From positions 1 to 28,259 of the forward strand of contig CAYUZX010000044.1 in assembly GCA_964449285.1 (NCBI GenBank): a DNA stretch of 28,259 bases. Reading direction: 5' to 3'. The notes below the pieces were generated by a model that searched no databases, was not told where the DNA came from, and saw only the letters and a program-made list of their open reading frames with translations. This DNA comes from QYOJ01 sp964449285. GTDB lineage: Bacteria; Bacteroidota; Bacteroidia; Bacteroidales; FEN-979. The translations under genes and the position numbers were made by a program. Position 1 is the stretch's first letter. The number at the start of each line of letters is the position of its first letter. This document shows positions 1 through 6,751 of this stretch, one piece after another.

Positions 1-38
1 ACGTCTTACGTCTTACGTCTTACCTCTTACTTCTTACC
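1..38. repeat. Heptamer tandem repeat (ACGTCTT family)
   Basis: Five 7-bp units in one register: ACGTCTT three times, then ACCTCTT and ACTTCTT, fading into ACCTT. It probably continues left of the window. The same unit (as TCTTACG) recurs at 18794-18807. It overlaps the 5' end of the adjacent coding frame. Confidence 0.9.
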
Positions 39-1175
39 TTATTCCCCCTGAACCTTTTCGCCCAGTTCGATGCAGGCCCAAACGATACGATTAACCCGGG
101 TGTACCAGTCACCCTCACTACCACATATGGCTTGATTGGTGAGGGTGTGACGATAGATGATAATGGAGTGGAAGGACCTTTCCCGATAGGATTCAGTTTC
201 AGCTTCTTTGGCAATGTGTACACCCAGTTTTATATAGGTGCAAATGGATGGATCAGCTTCTCTCCAAATCCAAATGCCAAAGGGATCAGGAATGCTTTTG
301 CTGTTCCAAACACGGCCGATTATAACCCCAAAAACTGCATTCTGGGGCCTTTTCAGGACCTCAACCCCCTGCAAGCTGGCGGTCCCTTTATCTACTATCG
401 GACCATCGGACCGGATTTAAACCAGAGTCTTGTCGTTATGTGGTGTCAGACTCCCCTTTATGGCAATTCTTGCAGAGATTCACTTGTCACTCTTCAGATC
501 GTGTTGAATGAAGGAGGTAACACCATTGAAAATCACCTGATGAACAAACCCTCCTGTCCCGAATGGAATGATAACCTGGCTACGATGGGTGTCCAGAATG
601 AGACAGGATTCATAGGATATGCAGTGCCGGGCCGGAATGCCACTTCATGGAGCGCCCGGATGGAAGGATGGATGTATACGCCCACATCCATTGATAGTTT
701 TCAGATTGCTCAGATCCAGTATGATCTTCAACCTATCCTCCCCGGAGAAAAAGTCGTATATCGGTGGTATCAGGGCGCCGAACAGATTTCCTCACAGCAG
801 AGTGTCGTTGTCACCCCCAAGGAAACGACCACTTACTATGCGTTCATCACGTTATGCGACGGGCAGGAGTTTATGGATAGTGTAACTGTTTTTGTCATAC
901 CCTATATCCCAACTGCCTTTACTCCCAATGGGGATGGATTGAATGATGAATTCAGGATTATTGGTTTGCCCCCTGAAAACATCACAGAGTTTCACTTGCA
1001 GGTATTCAATAGATGGGGTGAAGTGGTCTTTTCAACCTTGAACATTGAAGATGGGTGGGACGGCACTTTACAAGGTGAGGACTGTCCCGGCGGGCTCTAT
1101 GTTTGGGCGATCTTTTACAAAGAGAATGACAAGCACAGTGTAACAAACAAAGGGACGATCATGCTGATAAGGTAG
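3..1175 (+). CDS. T9SS type B cargo protein with gliding-motility (CHU_C) C-terminal domain, 5'-partial
   Basis: Secreted or surface protein. The last ~90 residues match the CHU_C / type B sorting domain, with the hallmark PTAFTPNGDGLNDEF, then FNRWGEVVF, a GWDGT turn and a GGLYVW strand near the end; this domain directs export through the type IX secretion system. The central part is beta-rich (FSFSFFGNVY, YIGANGWISFS) and resembles other Bacteroidota beta-sandwich cargo; its activity is unknown. A TTG at 132 would give 347 residues, but the frame stays open to the left edge and encodes a convincing signal peptide (SYLLLLTLFPLNLFA, cleavage before QFDAGPND). The first ~12 codons read through a heptamer repeat, and no in-frame ATG, GTG or TTG occurs before 132, so the true start lies outside the window or was lost. 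The stop TAG is the first triplet of a palindrome. Confidence 0.85.
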   Translation, partial: VLRLTSYLLLLTLFPLNLFAQFDAGPNDTINPGVPVTLTTTYGLIGEGVTIDDNGVEGPFPIGFSFSFFGNVYTQFYIGANGWISFSPNPNAKGIRNAFAVPNTADYNPKNCILGPFQDLNPLQAGGPFIYYRTIGPDLNQSLVVMWCQTPLYGNSCRDSLVTLQIVLNEGGNTIENHLMNKPSCPEWNDNLATMGVQNETGFIGYAVPGRNATSWSARMEGWMYTPTSIDSFQIAQIQYDLQPILPGEKVVYRWYQGAEQISSQQSVVVTPKETTTYYAFITLCDGQEFMDSVTVFVIPYIPTAFTPNGDGLNDEFRIIGLPPENITEFHLQVFNRWGEVVFSTLNIEDGWDGTLQGEDCPGGLYVWAIFYKENDKHSVTNKGTIMLIR

Positions 1176-1199
1176 ATTTACGATTCAATCGTAAATCTA
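1173..1199. terminator. Perfect 13-bp-arm palindrome between convergent genes, candidate bidirectional terminator
   Basis: TAGATTTACGATT, one central C, then its exact reverse complement. It begins with the TAG stop of the upstream gene and lies 18 bases from the stop of the convergent hybrid kinase. A hairpin with essentially no loop would form a cruciform or a slightly opened stem. Position supports a shared terminator, but there is no long U-tract, so factor-independent termination is uncertain. Confidence 0.5.
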
Positions 1200-1221
1200 A
1201 AATCACCTAATCATAAATCAT
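1173..1221. repeat. Degenerate heptamer array (AATCNNN) spanning both convergent stop codons
   Basis: From 1187 the units AATCGTA, AATCTAA and AATCACC are in exact 7-bp register, followed by TAATCAT and AAATCAT. The left palindrome arm holds the same motif inverted (TAGATTT, ACGATTC). The array covers the TAG stop at 1173-1175 and the TGA stop of the minus-strand kinase at 1218-1220. Confidence 0.6.
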
Positions 1222-3158
1222 TTAAATCCCTCAGCCAGCACTTCAAGAAGCTGTTGTCGGGTAAATGGTTTTTCCAGGTAATTTGTGGCTCCCTTGGAAA
1301 GGATTAAGTCCTTTTCGTCTCGAAAGGTATAACCGGTGACAGCGATAATCGGAACAGGCATGTATGAAGGTATTTTTCGAATCTCCGATATGGCGTCAAT
1401 ACCATCCATTCCGGGGCCCAGGTTGATATCCATCAGAATGCAATCATACTGCTTCTGCTTAACCAGATCGAGTGACGACTCCCCATCCTTGGCAACATCC
1501 AGTTGATAACTTCCACCGATAAAGAGCTTGACCAGTTCAATGTTGGCAACGTTATCCTCCACCAGCAGGATGTTTGGTTTTGCCTTGTGCGTTTTCACCG
1601 GCGCCTGGGGAACGGGAGGAGCAACTATGTCGGTTTTTGCACCGGTCTCCGGACCTTTCCAGTCTGTTGGACAAAATACCGTAAAGGTAGATCCTCGACC
1701 AACATCGCTATCCACCAAGAGGTTCCCTCCCAACAGATGGATACTTTTCAAGGCGTTTGACAACCCCAACCCGCTTCCTTCATATGGCCTATCAAACCCC
1801 TCCTCAGCCTGTCGGAACTCCTCCAGAATAAGTGCATGCTTCTCCCGTGGAATCCCGATCCCTGTATCCGAAACCTCTATCTGGATAACGCTATGGGTTT
1901 CATCCGAAAACCGTGCAGATACCGAAACCTCTCCTGTATCCGTGAATTTTATTGCGTTATCCATGATCTCCTGCAAAATCCGTTGAAGCAGAGACGCATC
2001 TGAAATAAGAGAGAGATTCTCCTCTACCTGCAGGGTAAAGGTGAGCCCTTTCGACTCAGCTTGTTTCTTTATGTTTACCCCCAGTTTCCGGATTATTTCA
2101 ACCAGGTCAATTAGTATCGGTTTTAACGGGATCCCCGATACGAGCTGGGCATAGAACATCATCGATTCCAGCGTTTGCTGAAGCCGTTTCCCGGAAGTGA
2201 GAATGAATCCCGCCTTTGTACGGGTTTCTTCATCCTGTAACTCCTCGAAGAGAAACTCCGAGAAACCCAGAATGCCATTCATCGGTGTTCTGAGCTCGTG
2301 GCTCATATTTTGTAATAATGCTGACTTCAAACGACTCGATTCCTCTGCTGTTTTTTTTGCCAGGATCAGATCTACTTCCGCTTGTTTTTTCTCCGTCACA
2401 TCCATAACTACGCCACCCATCAACGGTTCTTTTTCTCCATCCGTAAAGACAAGGCATCTACGATCATACACCCAGCGTACTGACAAATCAGGCCTGACTA
2501 TCCTATACTCTCCTGCACACAACCCAGTGGTTTTGAGCTCCTTCGTCATAGACCCCATTAAGGCTTTATCATCATCATAAATGGCATCATGCCAAATTAG
2601 CGGATTTTGCTCCAGCTCCGTCAACGGCCTGCCATAAATGGCTTCAAAAGCCGGATTTACAATATATATCTTCTTCCCATCCATCGAGGATAGGAATACA
2701 ACATCCCGTAAATCCTCTATCAATCGCTGAAACCTCTTTTCAGTCTGATCCAGGACCGACTCGATCCGTTTTTTCTCCCGCTTTACCTGGGTCTCTTCCA
2801 GTTCGCGTTTAACTGCCGGACCCAGCCGGTTTAAATGCGTTTTCATCAGGTAGTCGTTAGCTCCTCCCTTCATGATGGTAACCGCAATATCTTCACCAAC
2901 TGTTCCTGAAACCAAGATGAAAGGGATATCCAACTTTTTGGACTTAAACAGCTCAAGGGCATCTTTTCCTCCAAATCCTGGAAGGGAGTAATCCGAGATA
3001 ACAAGATCCCAGCACCCTTCTGAGAATGCTCTCTCCATTTCGTCCCGGGTTTTAACCTGATGATGATCTACCTCAAACCCCTCCTTCTTCAATTGCCTGA
3101 CTACAAGCAATGCATCGGTATCATTGTCTTCTACCAGCAGTAGCTTAATATTTGTCAT
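1218..3158 (-). CDS. Hybrid sensor kinase REC-PAS-HisKA-HATPase_c-REC, soluble
   Basis: Cytoplasmic phosphorelay protein of 646 residues without signal peptide or membrane segment. Order: receiver 1 (about 4-120; phospho-acceptor D56 in ISDYSLPG, acidic pocket E10-D11), short coiled linker, PAS (about 140-255), HisKA with phospho-acceptor H287 in MSHELRTP, HATPase_c with N401, DTGIGI (431-436) and GSGLGL (461-466), then receiver 2 (529-646; D577 in ILMDINLG). All catalytic residues are present. There is no DNA-binding domain. It starts 11 bases after the stop of the propeller kinase, so the two are almost certainly cotranscribed; phosphotransfer from that kinase to receiver 1 is an inference. 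The final partner must be encoded elsewhere, or the output is protein-protein. Confidence 0.93.
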   Translation of the reverse strand: MTNIKLLLVEDNDTDALLVVRQLKKEGFEVDHHQVKTRDEMERAFSEGCWDLVISDYSLPGFGGKDALELFKSKKLDIPFILVSGTVGEDIAVTIMKGGANDYLMKTHLNRLGPAVKRELEETQVKREKKRIESVLDQTEKRFQRLIEDLRDVVFLSSMDGKKIYIVNPAFEAIYGRPLTELEQNPLIWHDAIYDDDKALMGSMTKELKTTGLCAGEYRIVRPDLSVRWVYDRRCLVFTDGEKEPLMGGVVMDVTEKKQAEVDLILAKKTAEESSRLKSALLQNMSHELRTPMNGILGFSEFLFEELQDEETRTKAGFILTSGKRLQQTLESMMFYAQLVSGIPLKPILIDLVEIIRKLGVNIKKQAESKGLTFTLQVEENLSLISDASLLQRILQEIMDNAIKFTDTGEVSVSARFSDETHSVIQIEVSDTGIGIPREKHALILEEFRQAEEGFDRPYEGSGLGLSNALKSIHLLGGNLLVDSDVGRGSTFTVFCPTDWKGPETGAKTDIVAPPVPQAPVKTHKAKPNILLVEDNVANIELVKLFIGGSYQLDVAKDGESSLDLVKQKQYDCILMDINLGPGMDGIDAISEIRKIPSYMPVPIIAVTGYTFRDEKDLILSKGATNYLEKPFTRQQLLEVLAEGFK

Positions 3159-3169
3159 AGGATGTTGAT

Positions 3170-6100
3170 TTAAAGGGTGAAGAAAAATGTGCTTCCTTTC
3201 CCGGGTTCTGCCTGTGCCCAGATCTTTCCACCATGCTTCAAAATGATCCGTTTTACAGTCGCAAGGCCAATACCTGTCCCCGTAAATTGGTCATCACTAT
3301 GAAGTCGAAGAAAAGGGGTGAAAAGTTTCTCATAATGACTCATGTCAAAGCCGACACCATTATCCTGAATGAAAAAAACCTTCTGCCCACCTTGTTCCTG
3401 GGAACCGAAGATGATCTCAGGCTGATCCGTTTTTCCCGTATATTTCCAGGCGTTGTTTAAGAGGTTCTGGAGGGCGATTCTGACCAGTCGAGAGTCGCCG
3501 TTGGCAATAATATTGGGGCATATCTTCACGGAAACTTTTCGCTTTGGATCAACATCGGATAGTTCTGCTATGATCTCTTCTATCAGGTTGCTGAGGTTTA
3601 GCTCAGTTTTGTCGATCTCCTGACGCGCAATCCGGGCCAGCTTGAGAAACTCTTCGATGAGCTGCCCCATTTCGATGGAGGAGTCAGCCACTTTACTCAG
3701 GAAGTCTTTCCCTGTTTCGTCCAACTGTGATCCGTGATCCTCTACGAGCGCTTCAACGAGTCCTTCAATACGCCTGACTGGTGCCCTGAGGTCATGAGAA
3801 ACAGAGTAAGTAAAGGCCTCTAGTTCCTGGTTTGCTGCTGCTAATTCAGCTGTTCTGTCCAGCACTCGCCGATCTAACTCCCTGTTGAGTTCCCTTAGTT
3901 CTCTGGTCCGGGCATCCACCAGAACCTCCAGCTCTTTCTCCCTGATCTGACGGATACGATACCTGGTAATGCCGTAAATTATTAAAAGTCCGAAAAGAAT
4001 ACAGAGCACGAGAAACCAGATCGTTTGATAAAAGAATGGTTTGATCGTTATCGGGATCTTCACGATTTCACCGCTCCATTGTCCCAGACGGTTTGTTACT
4101 TCAACCTGGAACTCATAATTGCCATACGGGATTTTCGTAAAGTAAGAACTTCGACCTTTGGGGTATACCCAGTCATTGTCATAGCCAACAAGTTTGTACC
4201 TGAACCTGATCAGGTCGGGAGAAATGAATGTTGGTGCTGTAAATTTGATCTCCATATGGATTACGGCAGGTGGGAAGGTATAACTTGAAGATAACGGTTG
4301 CAGGTTGTGATTGATATAAACTTCCTGGATAACCACCCGGGGGAAATCAACTTTCCCATGCATCCTGTCAGGATGAATAACAGCAATGCCATGATTGGTC
4401 GGAAACCAGAGGGTTCCATCTGGCAATTTGCACCCTGAAGGAAAGATACCTGCATTCAAAAACAAATCCTGATCTTTATTGGATGAGTTGAATCCTTCCG
4501 GATTAAACTTTGAAATAGTACCGTCCATATGTTCATGGAACTGTTTCTTTTCGACTGATAAAATCCCCCTACTTGTTCCCAACCAGAGGTATCCATAATC
4601 ATCCTCGAAAATCTGGCTAATGGAATTATCCAATCCGCTCTTTCCTCCAAAGGAAGTAATCTGACCTGACAATCGGTCGATCCGGTTTAACCCACCTGAA
4701 GCTGTACCTACCCACATGATCCCTTCCTTATCTTCAACCATGCAAAGGATCATGTCATCAGCCAATCCTTCTTTTTGGGTTAGTTGTTCAATGACTCCGT
4801 TGCTGTATATATTAATCCCTCCTTCTTGTGTGCCGATCCAGATATTGCCTTTCTGATCTTCAGTAAAACAAAAAATCCGGACATCCGATAAGTTGTCTTT
4901 TTTGGTTAACGTATTGATCTCCCCTTGCCGAAAAATATAAATTCCGATGTCGGTTCCTACCCATACAGATCCATCCCGGGCTTTGAAAACAGCACGGAAG
5001 GAAGGGTTTTCGAGCTCCATCCTTTGATATATTTTAAGGACTTTTTCCCCATTATACAAGACTAGCTTACCAATGCTGCCAACCCACAAAAGATGATCTG
5101 AACCCTCGGCAATGGTAAATACTGGATTATTCTCCAACCCTGCAGAGGCCCCATGGTTGGTAAAACTTCCATGAGAATAATAATCGAGACCCCCTGTTGC
5201 AGTTCCAACCCAGACCGTTCCTTCCGATGAAACGCAGAGAGGAAGAATGTTATTCCCTGAAAGACCATCGGCATTAGTATATGTTTGTATTACAGGTTGT
5301 TGCAGTTGACTTAATCCAAAATTCCCATCGAATCCAAGCCAGATATTGGATTGCTTATCCGTAAAAAGGCAACGGATTAGGTTCGAGGGGAGTCCTTCCA
5401 TATCAGTCAACTGCTCAAGTTCTGACAGGTGGGGTGAAAATCGACAAACTCCTTCGCCAAAGACTGCAATCCAGATATTTCCGTCTGAGTCTTCTGTGAT
5501 GGCCTGAATATCGGCTTCGGATGATATGAGATCTTTCTCAATCAGATGAATGGTGTCGTTTTCAAGAATGCCTAACCCCCCATGTGTGCCGATCCATAGC
5601 CTGCTTTGCGAGTCAAACCAAAGCGATAGAATATAATTATGCGGCAACCCCTCTTTTTTGGTGAGAGAGGAGATCTTCTCCTTCTCTATCCGGCAAATGC
5701 CATCTTGCGTTCCTGCCCAGATAACATTTTCTTCCCCGTTTACTAAACAAGTAATATTACTTGATGGAAGTCCGTTGGAAGATATATAAGTTGTAAAGGT
5801 TCCACCAGAAAATAGGAACAATCCGGCTCCATCCGTACCGATCCAGACATCTCCTTGCGGATCTTCACAGATTGCGGAAATAGTAGATCCGCCAAAGAGA
5901 TTACTGGATCCCAACTGGGTACCTCGGCCATTATGATACCTGATAAGTTTCCCATTTTTAAATCCACATAAAACCGAACCGTCCTGCAAGACACAAATAG
6001 AATGACATTCATTTCCCAGGCGCAGGGAATCAGCATCTAAGGGGACAAATGTAATCCCATCAAATGTATATGCCCCCTGGTCGGACCCCAACCATAAAAA

Positions 6101-6283
6101 TCCATCCGGGGTTTGGGAAATCGAATAGATGATGGGCGGGATTCCGGCATCCAGGTTCCAGGTTTGAATCTGATACTGCCTGGAAAGGGATAAATTTACA
6201 GGAATTTGTGTAAATCCTGTAGAATCCGACAATCCAGTGAATAGAAAGATAAAGAGAATTTTGAAAAACACCTTTCTTAACAT
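3170..6283 (-). CDS. Reg_prop / Y_Y_Y propeller histidine kinase (no receiver, no HTH)
   Basis: Membrane sensor of 1037 residues. Signal peptide 1-26; about thirteen blades with an (I/L/V)W(I/L/V)GT motif between residues 60 and 630 (for example VWIGT, IWIGT, LWLGT), which fits two seven-bladed periplasmic propellers; Y_Y_Y beta domain (about 680-748); single membrane helix (755-774); coiled coil (776-825); HisKA with H830 in YSVSHDLRAP; HATPase_c with N944, DNGVGF (974-979) and GTGIGL (1002-1007). Propellers of this type in Bacteroidota sense extracellular ligands, often glycans. Classical hybrid SusR-like sensors also carry a receiver and an AraC domain; this one stops at the ATPase. It is the first gene of an operon with the soluble hybrid kinase and has a well-formed promoter at 6312-6343. 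Confidence 0.93.
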   Translation of the reverse strand: MLRKVFFKILFIFLFTGLSDSTGFTQIPVNLSLSRQYQIQTWNLDAGIPPIIYSISQTPDGFLWLGSDQGAYTFDGITFVPLDADSLRLGNECHSICVLQDGSVLCGFKNGKLIRYHNGRGTQLGSSNLFGGSTISAICEDPQGDVWIGTDGAGLFLFSGGTFTTYISSNGLPSSNITCLVNGEENVIWAGTQDGICRIEKEKISSLTKKEGLPHNYILSLWFDSQSRLWIGTHGGLGILENDTIHLIEKDLISSEADIQAITEDSDGNIWIAVFGEGVCRFSPHLSELEQLTDMEGLPSNLIRCLFTDKQSNIWLGFDGNFGLSQLQQPVIQTYTNADGLSGNNILPLCVSSEGTVWVGTATGGLDYYSHGSFTNHGASAGLENNPVFTIAEGSDHLLWVGSIGKLVLYNGEKVLKIYQRMELENPSFRAVFKARDGSVWVGTDIGIYIFRQGEINTLTKKDNLSDVRIFCFTEDQKGNIWIGTQEGGINIYSNGVIEQLTQKEGLADDMILCMVEDKEGIMWVGTASGGLNRIDRLSGQITSFGGKSGLDNSISQIFEDDYGYLWLGTSRGILSVEKKQFHEHMDGTISKFNPEGFNSSNKDQDLFLNAGIFPSGCKLPDGTLWFPTNHGIAVIHPDRMHGKVDFPRVVIQEVYINHNLQPLSSSYTFPPAVIHMEIKFTAPTFISPDLIRFRYKLVGYDNDWVYPKGRSSYFTKIPYGNYEFQVEVTNRLGQWSGEIVKIPITIKPFFYQTIWFLVLCILFGLLIIYGITRYRIRQIREKELEVLVDARTRELRELNRELDRRVLDRTAELAAANQELEAFTYSVSHDLRAPVRRIEGLVEALVEDHGSQLDETGKDFLSKVADSSIEMGQLIEEFLKLARIARQEIDKTELNLSNLIEEIIAELSDVDPKRKVSVKICPNIIANGDSRLVRIALQNLLNNAWKYTGKTDQPEIIFGSQEQGGQKVFFIQDNGVGFDMSHYEKLFTPFLRLHSDDQFTGTGIGLATVKRIILKHGGKIWAQAEPGKGSTFFFTL

Positions 6284-6311
6284 GAGTAGAATGGTTATGG
6301 TATGACTAAAC

Positions 6312-6343
6312 CAAAATTAGAATATTTTACAAGTTTGGCCAAA
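6312..6343 (-). promoter_or_regulatory. Bacteroidota sigma-A promoter of the propeller-kinase operon
   Basis: On the minus strand TTTG (6343-6340), a 20-bp spacer, then TAATTTTG (6319-6312), an exact match to TAnnTTTG. Predicted start near 6305, giving a leader of about 20 nt before the ATG at 6283. The -33 box lies inside a perfect 10-bp palindrome, TTTGGCCAAA (6334-6343). Confidence 0.65.
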
Positions 6344-6367
6344 TTTGATATATTTTGCAACGAAGTA

Positions 6368-6398
6368 TTGCATAACCCTGATATTTTATATAATTTAA
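6368..6398 (+). promoter_or_regulatory. Weak promoter candidate for the small beta-grasp-like gene
   Basis: TTG (6368-6370), 20-bp spacer, TAATTTAA (6391-6398), which matches TAnnTTT but lacks the final G. The next gene starts at 6429. No better match is present in the divergent gap. Confidence 0.25.
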
Positions 6399-6428
6399 CG
6401 TCATGAAATTAACCTAAAATTTGAAATT

Positions 6429-6689
6429 ATGGTACGATTGGAATTTTACGTGGTTCCTTTTGGGAAAAAATTTGTCAGAGATGTTGACCCGGGGACCGAT
6501 ACAGTTGATGGACTGCTTAAGACGCTTCAACATGAAGGCCTGATCCCACCCCCACTTCCTGATGGCTCCGGAGGTATGACGATATGGAAAATGGGCCGGG
6601 CAGGGAAAAAAGACAGTTCGTTAATAACGTGTACTCCCGGTGACGGAATTAATGGTACTGAGAGAATCTATATCTTTGCGGCCCCCTGA
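6429..6689 (+). CDS. Small protein with ubiquitin-like (beta-grasp) pattern
   Basis: An 86-residue cytoplasmic protein without signal peptide. I do not recognise a named family. The layout fits a beta-grasp fold: a first hairpin (VRLEFYVVPFG then KKFVRDVDPG), a helix (TVDGLLKTLQHEGLI), a strand (MTIWKMGRAG), then a terminal segment CTPGDGINGTERIYIFAAP like the turn and last strand of ubiquitin or YukD/EsaB proteins. It lacks a C-terminal Gly-Gly, and no E1, E2 or JAB-protease gene is nearby, so conjugation is not supported. It is divergent from the propeller kinase and 62 bases upstream of the fucosidase gene. The ATG follows an AT-rich leader, normal for this phylum. Confidence 0.7.
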   Translation: MVRLEFYVVPFGKKFVRDVDPGTDTVDGLLKTLQHEGLIPPPLPDGSGGMTIWKMGRAGKKDSSLITCTPGDGINGTERIYIFAAP

Positions 6690-6751
6690 ATAAAAACGAG
6701 ATAAATTAATTAATTCCTACTTTTACCGGCTCATATGTAAATCATTTCTTT

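Noticed and set aside
132..134. TTG at 132 as the real start of the first gene
   Set aside because: It would remove a clear signal peptide and the conserved FDAGPNDTI beginning that T9SS cargo of this type requires.
1528..1986. 152-codon plus-strand open frame inside the hybrid kinase
   Set aside because: Lies opposite the ATPase domain with all catalytic motifs intact on the other strand.
6414..6424. CTAAAATTTG as a promoter -7 box for the small gene at 6429
   Set aside because: It has three bases instead of two between TA and TTTG and ends only a few bases before the ATG, leaving no room for a leader.
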